Below are positions 36,340 through 44,023 of a DNA stretch of 57,509 nucleotides, one piece after another; position 1 is the stretch's first letter; each line of letters starts with the position of its first letter. The notes below the pieces were generated by a model that was not told where the DNA came from, did no database searches, and was given only the letters and a program-made list of their open reading frames with translations. This DNA comes from Bacteroidota bacterium (GTDB lineage: Bacteria; Bacteroidota; Bacteroidia; Flavobacteriales; Flavobacteriaceae): contig JAQCBK010000005.1 of the NCBI GenBank assembly GCA_027621505.1, forward strand, positions 1 through 57,509, written 5' to 3'. The position numbers were made by a program, and so were the translations under genes.

Positions 36340-37212
36340 ATGAAAATGGTTTCGAGAGTCTTGCAATATCTTTTGGCCATCACTTTCCTCTTTTCTGCCT
36401 ACACCAAGGCCGTAGGACCGGGGTTTTTTGAAATCACGCTAATGGATCAGGGCTTGGCTCCCAACAGGACATTCGCAGCTTATATGGCACGTTTTTTTAT
36501 TGGATTGGAATTTGCTTTGGGCTTTTTGATGCTGCTGCCATTTTATGTAAAAAGGCTGATGCAGTTTACCTTTTTACTTTTAGGAGGATTTACTGCCCAT
36601 CTCATTTATTTGTGGTCAATTGGCGACACCGAAAACTGTGGTTGTTTTGGAGAGGTGATTTCTATGACGCCAGAACAGTCCATCCTTAAAAACTTGGTAA
36701 TGTTGGCCGTAGCTTTTGCCATATTTAAAACCGCTGAAAGTCGAACCATTCCCAAGATTATTCCTTTGGGGTTAACGACTGCAACCATTCTCAGCATGTG
36801 GTTATTTTTGCCCATGCCCAACCACGAGGACTTTGCTTTTGACAGATTTACCCAATTTGAATCTGCTGGACGGGTGGATCTTTCCTCAGGAGAAAAATTG
36901 ATTGCCATTTTCAATTTGGACTGTGAACATTGTCAAGAGGCTGCCACAAAATTGGGGGAACTTCAAAGAAAGCATGATGACTTTCCAAAACTTTACGAGC
37001 TGTTTTATCAGGAGGGTTCTACCTCCGTGGCGGGCTTTGAAAGCATCACACAATCTTCATTTCCTCACTCTTTTATTGATGTTAACACCTTTTTTGATTT
37101 GATTGGCGATTCTCCTCCGAGGATTTATTATCTCAAAGACGGTAAAGTGTCGGCCATTTGGGACGATCAATTCATTGAAAATATTGTAAACACTTTTGGG
37201 TTAGGCGAGTAA
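36340..37212 (+). CDS. MauE/DoxX-type membrane protein fused to thioredoxin-like domain (BT_3928 family)
   Basis: 290 aa. Four to five membrane helices (about residues 1-165) contain the MauE-type signature NCGCFGE (Cys100, Cys102). A thioredoxin-like segment follows with the redox pair Cys195-Glu-His-Cys198 (FNLDCEHCQEA). The family probably moves reducing equivalents or handles disulfides across the inner membrane; the partner is not known. Divergent from lepA, with dusB following in the same direction. The near-match TACATTTA upstream may be its -7 box. Confidence 0.82.
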   Translation: MKMVSRVLQYLLAITFLFSAYTKAVGPGFFEITLMDQGLAPNRTFAAYMARFFIGLEFALGFLMLLPFYVKRLMQFTFLLLGGFTAHLIYLWSIGDTENCGCFGEVISMTPEQSILKNLVMLAVAFAIFKTAESRTIPKIIPLGLTTATILSMWLFLPMPNHEDFAFDRFTQFESAGRVDLSSGEKLIAIFNLDCEHCQEAATKLGELQRKHDDFPKLYELFYQEGSTSVAGFESITQSSFPHSFIDVNTFFDLIGDSPPRIYYLKDGKVSAIWDDQFIENIVNTFGLGE

Positions 37213-37235
37213 GGGTATTTCGACAAGGAAATTGC

Positions 37236-37243
37236 TACTTTTG
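37236..37243 (+). promoter_or_regulatory. TAnnTTTG -7 element of dusB
   Basis: TACTTTTG, 14 nt before the proposed CTG start at 37258. If correct it places the transcription start just upstream of that codon and helps decide the start. Confidence 0.55.
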
Positions 37244-37257
37244 TAAAAAAACTAAAG

Positions 37258-38256
37258 CTGGTCAAAATTGGCGACATATCGGTTGGGGATTTCCCATTGT
37301 TATTGGCACCTATGGAGGATGTCAGTGACCCTCCTTTTCGTGCTTTGTGCAAGGAAAACGGAGCGGATGTTGTTTACACCGAGTTTATTTCCAGTGAGGG
37401 TTTGATTCGTGATGCAGCAAAAAGCGTTCAAAAGTTGGATATTTATGAAAAGGAGCGTCCAGTAGGGATTCAAATTTTTGGAGCCAATTTGGATTCCATG
37501 TTGCGCTCTGTAGAAATTGTTGAAGCCTCCAATCCTGACATCATCGATATTAACTTTGGTTGTCCAGTCAAAAAAGTGGTCAGCAAGGGGGCAGGAGCGG
37601 GTATTCTAAGAGACATTCCTTTGATGGTAAAACTGACTGCCGAGATCGCCAAACACACCTCTTTGCCCTTGACGGTAAAAACCCGTTTGGGCTGGGATCA
37701 CGATTCGATCAAAATCGTTGAGGTGGCGGAGCGGTTGCAAGATGCGGGAGCTCAAGCGATTTCCATTCACGGCCGAACACGCGCCCAGATGTATAAGGGA
37801 AGTGCCAATTGGCAACCCATTGCTGAGGTAAAAAACAACCCCAGAATGCACATTCCTGTTTTTGGAAATGGGGATGTGGACAGTCCAGAACGTGCGGTGG
37901 AAATGCGCGACCAATATGGCTTGGATGGGGCGATGATAGGCAGGGCCAGTATTGGAAACCCTTGGTTTTTCAACCAAGTAAAACACTATTTTGAGCATGG
38001 AACCCACGCCGAGCAGCCCAGTTTAAAAGATCGTGTGGAGGTAGCGAGGCGCCATTTGCAAATGTCTATAGCCTGGAAAGGAGAGGTCTTGGGCGTTTTG
38101 GAAACCCGACGTCATTACACCAACTATTTTAAGGGGATTGCCAACTTCAAGCCTTACAGAACGGCGATGGTTACTGCCAATGATCCCAATGAGGTTTTCG
38201 ACACACTGGATCGGGTTCTGGAGGAAGTTGCAGAGCCAACCATGGGAATGATCTAA
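37258..38256 (+). CDS. dusB: tRNA-dihydrouridine synthase DusB, probable CTG start
   Basis: 332 aa if read from the CTG at 37258 (as MVKIGDISVGDFP). This restores the conserved first strand before the FMN-barrel motif LLLAPMEDVSDPPFR. The first ATG, GTG or TTG in frame is the TTG at 37297, which would remove that strand; an in-frame stop lies at 37210-37212, within the preceding gene's stop. Later marks are DINFGCPVKKVV, KTRLGWD, ISIHGRTRAQMY and MIGRASIGNPW. DusB reduces uridine in the tRNA D-loop using FMN and NADPH. It overlaps the convergent permease gene by 4 nt. Confidence 0.88.
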   Translation: MVKIGDISVGDFPLLLAPMEDVSDPPFRALCKENGADVVYTEFISSEGLIRDAAKSVQKLDIYEKERPVGIQIFGANLDSMLRSVEIVEASNPDIIDINFGCPVKKVVSKGAGAGILRDIPLMVKLTAEIAKHTSLPLTVKTRLGWDHDSIKIVEVAERLQDAGAQAISIHGRTRAQMYKGSANWQPIAEVKNNPRMHIPVFGNGDVDSPERAVEMRDQYGLDGAMIGRASIGNPWFFNQVKHYFEHGTHAEQPSLKDRVEVARRHLQMSIAWKGEVLGVLETRRHYTNYFKGIANFKPYRTAMVTANDPNEVFDTLDRVLEEVAEPTMGMI

Positions 38257-39440
38257 CGGAGGGCACTTCTACTTGCCCAGGCAGAAGCTATCCCACCCAA
38301 TACAATTAGTGTAGCCATCACCAAAAGCAAATTTTCAAGCTGCCATATGACAGGATAAGGTAAACTTGTCCCGGGAACTTTAATAAATGGCATCCATTGT
38401 TGTATTAGGATTACAACGGAGGAAAGGATGAGTCCAATGCCTCCACCGAAAGCAACGATGGTCATTCCTAAAAGAAAAAAAATACTGCGAATTTTTTTAG
38501 GGGTAATTCCCATGGCTTGTAGGATATTCATTTGGGGGTTTTTGTCCAAAACCATCATTATCAGAGCACCTGCAACATTGAAGAGCGCGATGATCAAAAC
38601 CAAAGTGAAAATAAGGTAAATGGCCAAATGTTCTGTATTCAACATTTTATAGAGCGCCGTGTTGAGCGCCATCCGATTTTTGATGGCAACTTCAGAACCC
38701 AAAATGGCGATGATTTTTCTTTTTAAACTTTTTTCATCAATGCCCGCTACAGTTTTGATTTCAATAGAAGTGAAATCATCCTTAGGGTATTGTAACAACT
38801 TTCTAGCGAAATCAATGTTGCTGAAAATGTATTTTTTGTCAATGTCTTCACTGATTTGATACAACCCAATGGTTACGGCATTTTGGGTAAAAAAAGGATT
38901 TTGACTCAAACGCCTACTGTTGTTTTTTCTGGGAATGCTGATGTTCAACAAGGATCCATAGTCATATACCCCCAAGCCCATGGCTGCTCCGATGCCAAAG
39001 CCCGCCACTATGGTGTTGGATTCGGGAATCAACCACTCCCCAACCGCAATGAGCGAATCTGCAGGGATAACCGACAAGTAATCTTTCCCCACCCCTTTGA
39101 GATAGGCTACTTGGTTTTTTTCCTCGAAAGAGACAAAGACTTTTTCCTCCAAAATGGGGCTGATGGCCTTTATTTCATCGATGGCTTTTAATTGACTTAA
39201 GGCAGCACTGTCCAAACTTATGGTTTTCCCTAGCAAGGATGTTACCCTGTAATTTGGGTCAAAAGCATTCGAAAAGGACAGGCCAAAATCTTTTAATCCT
39301 GAAAATGCACTCAATACGATCATCAATGCAGCTGTGGCCACCACAATCACCAATAGTGCAATGGCGTTGATTCTGTTGATTACTGTTTGCCTGCTTTTAG
39401 AAAAAAAGTAACGCCAAGCGATTTTGAAAACAACAGGCAT
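38253..39440 (-). CDS. ABC transporter permease, FtsX/LolE-like
   Basis: 395 aa. An N-terminal transmembrane helix (about residues 25-50), a large periplasmic domain (about 60-265) and three C-terminal helices (about 275-390) form the FtsX/LolC/LolE layout. Such permeases, with a separate ATPase, release lipoproteins or move other substrates from the inner membrane; no ATPase gene is adjacent. It is 3 nt downstream of rbfA. The exact substrate is unknown. Confidence 0.85.
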   Translation of the reverse strand: MPVVFKIAWRYFFSKSRQTVINRINAIALLVIVVATAALMIVLSAFSGLKDFGLSFSNAFDPNYRVTSLLGKTISLDSAALSQLKAIDEIKAISPILEEKVFVSFEEKNQVAYLKGVGKDYLSVIPADSLIAVGEWLIPESNTIVAGFGIGAAMGLGVYDYGSLLNISIPRKNNSRRLSQNPFFTQNAVTIGLYQISEDIDKKYIFSNIDFARKLLQYPKDDFTSIEIKTVAGIDEKSLKRKIIAILGSEVAIKNRMALNTALYKMLNTEHLAIYLIFTLVLIIALFNVAGALIMMVLDKNPQMNILQAMGITPKKIRSIFFLLGMTIVAFGGGIGLILSSVVILIQQWMPFIKVPGTSLPYPVIWQLENLLLVMATLIVLGGIASAWASRSALR

Positions 39441-39443
39441 GTT

Positions 39444-39845
39444 TTACTTCTTTTGTCTTTTGGGGAGTCCCTTTGGGTCTTCAAAAGGGTTCTCGGGCTG
39501 ATTGAGGGCTTTTTCAATGGTATCAACATAGTCGAGGGAGTCATCCATAAAAAATGAAAATTCCGGCATGCGTCGCAATTGATTTTTCATTCTTTTGGCC
39601 ATGTCATGCCGGATTTGAGGCTTGTTTTCTTGGATACCTTTCAAATAGTCCATCGCCTTGTCCTTCGGAAATATACTAAGGTAGATTTTGGCCATGGAAA
39701 GGTCAATGGTCACTTTGACTTTGGTAACGGAGAGTACCAGGTTGGAAACGCCCTGATTTCGGATGACCTCCTGAAGCATCTTGGCCAGTTCTTGCTGTAT
39801 GGCTGTGGCAATTTTTTGCTGTCTTGGTGTTTCCTCAATTCCCAT
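39444..39845 (-). CDS. rbfA: Ribosome-binding factor A
   Basis: 133 aa. RbfA binds the 30S subunit late in assembly and helps 16S rRNA maturation, especially in the cold. The KH-like fold is recognisable: RQQKIATAIQQELAKMLQE, VKVTIDLSMAKIYLSIFP, and MRRMPEFSFFMDDSLDYVDTIE near the end (as RRMPEFSFFMDDSLD). Its -7 element sits 4 nt before the ATG, so the mRNA is probably leaderless. It is divergent from the CAP-domain gene with only 45 nt between. Confidence 0.93.
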   Translation of the reverse strand: MGIEETPRQQKIATAIQQELAKMLQEVIRNQGVSNLVLSVTKVKVTIDLSMAKIYLSIFPKDKAMDYLKGIQENKPQIRHDMAKRMKNQLRRMPEFSFFMDDSLDYVDTIEKALNQPENPFEDPKGLPKRQKK

Positions 39846-39849
39846 TCTG

Positions 39850-39857
39850 CAAAAGTA
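39850..39857 (-). promoter_or_regulatory. TAnnTTTG -7 element of rbfA
   Basis: TACTTTTG on the minus strand, 4 nt before the rbfA ATG. A back-to-back element for the CAP gene lies 20 bp away. Confidence 0.6.
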
Positions 39858-39877
39858 GGCATTCCTGTGATAATTGT

Positions 39878-39885
39878 TATTTTTG
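39878..39885 (+). promoter_or_regulatory. TAnnTTTG -7 element of the CAP-domain gene
   Basis: TATTTTTG, 5 nt before the ATG at 39891. The upstream frame that overlaps rbfA is rejected because it spans this promoter. Confidence 0.6.
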
Positions 39886-39890
39886 GGACA

Positions 39891-40418
39891 ATGAGAAAGA
39901 CAGGCTTTGGTTTATATTTAATTCTGATTACTATTGGGATCGGTTCACATCAACTGCAGGCTCAAGGAAACCTGCAACAGATGCGTCAATTGATTTTTGA
40001 AAAAACGAATGCCCTAAGGGCAGAAAAAGGATTGCCCGAATTAAAACTTCTTGATTCTTTGGGCGAGCTGGCCCAATGGCACAGTGAGAATATGGTGAAA
40101 CACAATTTCTATGCTCATGTAGACCATTTGGGCCTAAATCCCATCGAGCGTGCCGAAAAATATAAGGTGAAGGCTTGGGCCAAAAAAGGGAATCGCTTTA
40201 CTGGAATAGGAGAGAATATTGCCAAAACGCCTTGGTTTGAAAATGTTGTAGGCTGCGGTGATACCCGATCAGAGGAGCGTTTGGCGCAGTGCATGGTGAA
40301 TGGCTGGAAAAACAGCCCGCCCCATTACAAAAACATCTTAGGAGACTATACCTATTTGGGGGTTGGTTTGTACTTTGATGAAAAGGGAATGGGATTTGGG
40401 ACTCAAAACTTTCGTTAG
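39891..40418 (+). CDS. Secreted CAP-domain (SCP/PR-1-like) protein
   Basis: 175 aa from the ATG at 39891. A signal peptide (MRKTGFGLYLILITIGIGSH to LQAQG) is followed by a single CAP domain: LRAEKGLPELKLLDSLGELAQ, the His-containing AHVDHLG, GENIAKTP and a NGWKNSPPHYKNIL block with the conserved HYxN motif. CAP proteins are secreted; bacterial roles are mostly unknown. The longer open frame back to 39579 overlaps rbfA and is judged spurious. Confidence 0.88.
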   Translation: MRKTGFGLYLILITIGIGSHQLQAQGNLQQMRQLIFEKTNALRAEKGLPELKLLDSLGELAQWHSENMVKHNFYAHVDHLGLNPIERAEKYKVKAWAKKGNRFTGIGENIAKTPWFENVVGCGDTRSEERLAQCMVNGWKNSPPHYKNILGDYTYLGVGLYFDEKGMGFGTQNFR

Positions 40419-40419
40419 T

Positions 40420-40821
40420 TTACCATTCTACCCTTTCCCATTTGTATTCTGAACTGAGTCTGAAGGCTCCAATGAAATTTTTTTTCCATTGCTCAGGAGG
40501 AATAAGAGACAGATAATCTTCTTTGTCTCCTTTGTATAGAAAATAGGTTTCTCCAACCAAAGGTTCGAATTTAAATTTGGCCGTATAGACCTTTTGGGTA
40601 TCACTGGCGGATTTGACAAATTTTTTGATTTTATCCTGCAGTTCCTCCAGCTCGGTTTGCAGCTGCTTTGATACTTTTTCCACGCCTTTTTGCTTAAAGG
40701 CATCGACATTGGGAATCTTGATGACGGGACCACTGGCTTGGGAAGCATAGGGGAGCAGTCGAGCAATGTACTCTTCCTGCTCATCGTTCCAAACGACTTG
40801 ATCCGGCTTTTTCTTTTTCAA
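40420..40821 (-). CDS. DUF2452 domain protein
   Basis: 133 aa, probably started by the TTG at 40821 (reading KKKKPDQVVWNDEQEE). No ATG is available before the conserved region. The family is soluble, with GPVIKIPNVDAFKQKG, a helical middle and a C-terminal strand block (YFLYKGDKEDYLSLIPPEQW). Function unknown. It is convergent with the CAP gene with a 1-nt gap, and is the last gene of a leftward group including the two small membrane proteins upstream. Confidence 0.75.
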   Translation of the reverse strand: MKKKKPDQVVWNDEQEEYIARLLPYASQASGPVIKIPNVDAFKQKGVEKVSKQLQTELEELQDKIKKFVKSASDTQKVYTAKFKFEPLVGETYFLYKGDKEDYLSLIPPEQWKKNFIGAFRLSSEYKWERVEW

Positions 40822-40882
40822 ACTAAAAATTTGTTAAAGATAGTGAGTTTGAAAACCTTGGGGATTTTTTCCAGAAATGAGA

Positions 40883-40975
40883 CTATCTTTTCATGTCTTT
40901 AATGGCCTTGTAGACCAAAAACACCAAAAACACAACAATAGAATAGACAATAATATTTCTAAGAAAATAGCCCAT
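40883..40975 (-). CDS. Putative 30-aa membrane microprotein
   Basis: 30 aa, too short for most gene callers. The reading is one hydrophobic helix (IIVYSIVVFLVFLVY) between a short basic N-terminus (MGYFLRN) and a basic tail (KAIKDMKR), fitting an inner-membrane protein with the basic ends positioned by the positive-inside rule. Its ATG lies directly after the stop of the upstream 117-aa gene (no gap), suggesting coupling. No homologue is recalled, and a chance open frame is possible. Confidence 0.4.
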   Translation of the reverse strand: MGYFLRNIIVYSIVVFLVFLVYKAIKDMKR

Positions 40976-41329
40976 TTATTTTGTTTTTGAAAACCATATT
41001 CTAGTGACCAATATTTCTTGATCCATGGATTTTTTGATGAATTCTGTTATGTAATCCAATTTAAATCCTTTTTGTTCATAAGCGGCGGAAATGTCAACGA
41101 TAGAATTGGTTAAAAATGTTTTTTTAATGGGAGATTCCCCTGTAACCTCCTCATATGCTACTGCAGTGTGATTCTTCCAATCGATCTCATCGCTGTTGAT
41201 GGTCAATATCAAACGTTCTACTTTCTTGTTATGGGTTTTAAACTCGCTGTAAATGAAATAACCACTGGAAAGCGCAATAATATAAAACAAAAAAACAATC
41301 ACTATCGAAGCCCTATCTGTAGGATTCAT
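40976..41329 (-). CDS. Unknown single-pass membrane protein
   Basis: 117 aa. It has one N-terminal transmembrane helix (IVIVFLFYIIALSSGYFIY, about residues 9-27) and then a soluble domain of alternating strands and helices (FKTHNKKVERLILTINSDE and so on). I do not recognise the family. It probably faces the periplasm, and it runs directly into the 30-aa microprotein and then DUF2452 on the same strand. Coding character is fair: the frame is open for its whole length and has a clear membrane segment. Confidence 0.6.
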   Translation of the reverse strand: MNPTDRASIVIVFLFYIIALSSGYFIYSEFKTHNKKVERLILTINSDEIDWKNHTAVAYEEVTGESPIKKTFLTNSIVDISAAYEQKGFKLDYITEFIKKSMDQEILVTRIWFSKTK

Positions 41330-41556
41330 TTTATGAAACTTTTAATAAAGATATTGATTTATAAATATTTTAGGACGTAATGTGCTGTAATAACAAATAC
41401 CGATGAACCTGATGGCCACTCATATCGATCAAATTCGAAGGATCAATTTTTTAAACCTCATAAGCCTTAAATAATGATTGACAAAACGCCTATTGTTAAA
41501 AATTATCAAAAAAAACAAATAGACTAAGCATATGTGTTAAATTCAGTCACATTATG

Positions 41557-41564
41557 TAAATTTG
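41557..41564 (+). promoter_or_regulatory. TAnnTTTG -7 element of the AraC gene
   Basis: TAAATTTG, 15 nt before the ATG at 41580. A TTG start at 41562 would overlap it and is rejected. Confidence 0.55.
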
Positions 41565-41579
41565 AATAAAAATAATTCA

Positions 41580-42452
41580 ATGATTAGGCCAGACTTTGAA
41601 ACGATTTCTCCTGATACAGGCCATTCTTATAAATATGCCTATTTCGATAAAGATTGCCCCAATACGAATAAGGTTAAATGGCACTATCACCCAGAGGTAG
41701 AGTTGGTTTATATCAACACTGGTGTTGGCAAAAGACAAGTAGGAACCCACCTTTCCAATTATAAAGATGGGAATTTAATACTGGTAGGATCCTATCTGCC
41801 GCACACGGGATTTACCAAAGGTTTTGATGAAAATCAAAAAGAAATCGTCATACAGTTCAAGGCCGATATTTTTGATACGCCTTTTGGCCATTTGGAGGAG
41901 TTGAAAGTGATCCAGCAGCTTTTGGAGTTGTCCAAAAAAGGGATTGTTTTTGATGGTGCCATCAAGGAAGACATTGGTCTTAGAATGGAAGGACTGCAGT
42001 ATGAAAGTCGAATCGATGCTTTTTTGACTTTTGTAAAAATACTTTATGATCTGGCCCGACATCCGGAGAAGACCATTCTCAATGCGGAGGGTTATGCTTT
42101 TATCAGCAGTCCAATGGAAAACAAAAGACTGAAGTCTATATTTAATTATATCCGAGATCATTTCATGGAACCGATAGCCTTGGAGGACATTTCTGCAAGG
42201 GTGTATATGACCCCCCAATCTTTCTGTCGATTTTTTAAAAAAAGTACCCATAAAACATTTACTACTTTTTTAAACGAATACAGGGTCAACCACGCCACGA
42301 AGTTACTTTTGGAGAGCGACGATGACATCAAAGCAATAGCTTATGAAAGCGGATTCAATAACAGCTCAAATTTTTTCAGAAACTTTAAAAAAGTTACTCA
42401 ACTTACACCAAATGCTTATCGGGAGCAGATGTTGACGAATTTAGAGGCTTAA
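41580..42452 (+). CDS. AraC family transcriptional regulator with cupin N-terminal domain
   Basis: 290 aa from the ATG at 41580. The N-terminal cupin-like domain (WHYHPEVELVYINTGVGKRQ, shortened) probably binds a small effector. The C-terminal AraC DNA-binding domain has two helix-turn-helix units: EPIALEDISARVYMTPQSFCRFFKKS and IKAIAYESGFNNSSNFFRNFKK, given here in part. It may control the convergent sulfatase gene, with which it overlaps by 4 nt, or carbohydrate genes elsewhere. The ligand is unknown. Confidence 0.88.
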   Translation: MIRPDFETISPDTGHSYKYAYFDKDCPNTNKVKWHYHPEVELVYINTGVGKRQVGTHLSNYKDGNLILVGSYLPHTGFTKGFDENQKEIVIQFKADIFDTPFGHLEELKVIQQLLELSKKGIVFDGAIKEDIGLRMEGLQYESRIDAFLTFVKILYDLARHPEKTILNAEGYAFISSPMENKRLKSIFNYIRDHFMEPIALEDISARVYMTPQSFCRFFKKSTHKTFTTFLNEYRVNHATKLLLESDDDIKAIAYESGFNNSSNFFRNFKKVTQLTPNAYREQMLTNLEA

Positions 42453-43897
42453 TTTTTTTCAAACGGAAAAGCAAACACCTCTGAGTTTTGGTGGGCGAGA
42501 CTCATTATGCTGTCAATTTCTCGGACTTTGTCAGGGAATTGCTCTGCCAGGTTGTTTTGCTCTTGTAGGTCTTCCGACAAGTTATACAACTCAATGGGAG
42601 CTTTTGGATTTTTGGCCATTTCCAACCGAACGCCTTTCCATTGTCCCAGTCTAACTGCCTGTCGTCCGCCGCGCTCAAGGAATTCCCAATAGAGGTAAGG
42701 GTGGTTGGTCTGCTCCATACCCAATAGGGTCGGCAAATAGGAAATTCCATCGATTTCGGTCATGTCATTTTCTGTTTCAGCGATGGCAAGAGCAGTTGGG
42801 AAAAAGTCCCAAAAGGCCGAGATATGGTCTGTGATGGAATTGGGTTTAATTTTGGAGGGCCAATAGGCGATCATAGGAACGCGAATCCCCCCTTCATAAA
42901 GGTCTCTTTTGTAACCCCTCAAAGGGCCATTGCTGTCAAAATAATCAGGATCTGCTCCGCCTTCCATATGGGGCCCGTTATCGGAAGTAAAAAGGATGAG
43001 TGTATTTTCGGCAATTCCAAGCTCGTGGACCTTGTCAATAATTTGCCCCACATGATCGTCGAGAATACTCACCATCGCTACAAAAGCAGCATGACCTTCC
43101 TCCTGAGCATTGTAACCACTGACACTGTAACCGTCTTTTTTTCGTTTCGGAGCATATTCTTTTTCGGGTAAAAACTTGCCTCTGTATTTTGCCATGTATT
43201 CCTCTGGAGCAATCATTTCAGCATGAGGGATTACAGAGGGATAATACATAAAAAAAGATTCGTCCTTATTTTCCTCCAAAAAGGACATGGCTTTCTGGTG
43301 GATTAGATTGGGCGCATAGGTTTCTGTGCTATGGCCATCATTACCTTCCAAAGCTTCTTTTGTGCGGTTGTTCCAAAGGTGGGTGGGGTAGTAGTTGTGC
43401 GCCACGCGTTGACAATTGTAGCCGTAGAATTGATCAAAGCCTTGGGCCGTTGGGTCTCCTTCCGAACCAGGGTATCCCAGCCCCCATTTACCAAAAGCTC
43501 CGGTGCGGTATCCCGCCTTTTTTAATACCTCGGCAATGGTCAGCTCTTGCGAAGCCAAGGGATACTGTCCCTCGTTTTCAAGCGTAAAGCCCCTTTCAGA
43601 ATTCCCTCTGATAAAGGTATGCCCTGTATGTTGGCCGGTCATCAGCGCCGACCTGGAGGGTGCACATACTGTTGATCCTGAATAGTGTTGTAAAAAACGC
43701 ATTCCCCCTTTGGCCAGTCGATCCATGTTGGGCGTTTCGAAATGGGTTTGACCGTAAACCCCTAGATCGCCATATCCCAAGTCATCGGCCATAATGTAGA
43801 TGATATTGGGAGCTTTAACTTTATCCGACTTCTTATCGGTTGGATTTTGACAAGCCCATGTTAGGAGTACAATGAGCAGTAAGTGAAAGTTTCTCAT
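42449..43897 (-). CDS. Lipoprotein sulfatase (CAPSR type)
   Basis: 482 aa from the ATG at 43897. A TTG start five codons earlier gives a less normal signal peptide. The lipobox is LLTWAC (Cys16). The formylglycine motif is VCAPSRSALMTG (Cys78) with metal ligands Asp38 and Asp39 (MADDLGYGD). It should hydrolyse a sulfate ester in the periplasm or at the cell surface, after activation by a formylglycine-generating enzyme not seen here. It converges on the AraC gene. It differs in motif and sequence from the sulfatase at 32971-34428, so it probably has another substrate. Confidence 0.92.
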   Translation of the reverse strand: MRNFHLLLIVLLTWACQNPTDKKSDKVKAPNIIYIMADDLGYGDLGVYGQTHFETPNMDRLAKGGMRFLQHYSGSTVCAPSRSALMTGQHTGHTFIRGNSERGFTLENEGQYPLASQELTIAEVLKKAGYRTGAFGKWGLGYPGSEGDPTAQGFDQFYGYNCQRVAHNYYPTHLWNNRTKEALEGNDGHSTETYAPNLIHQKAMSFLEENKDESFFMYYPSVIPHAEMIAPEEYMAKYRGKFLPEKEYAPKRKKDGYSVSGYNAQEEGHAAFVAMVSILDDHVGQIIDKVHELGIAENTLILFTSDNGPHMEGGADPDYFDSNGPLRGYKRDLYEGGIRVPMIAYWPSKIKPNSITDHISAFWDFFPTALAIAETENDMTEIDGISYLPTLLGMEQTNHPYLYWEFLERGGRQAVRLGQWKGVRLEMAKNPKAPIELYNLSEDLQEQNNLAEQFPDKVREIDSIMSLAHQNSEVFAFPFEKN

Positions 43898-44023
43898 TTT
43901 ATAAAAATTCAATTCTTATGATTTAGCCGACAATCCACAATGTTTGATCGGGTTTTGATTCGGAAATTCCACGGTTAAAATCATCAGATCAGATAAACAA
44001 CCTAAAGAATTTGCCAGAATTTA

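Noticed and set aside
39579-39890. Long N-terminal extension of the CAP-domain gene
   Set aside because: It overlaps rbfA on the other strand and the promoter; a normal signal peptide begins at 39891.
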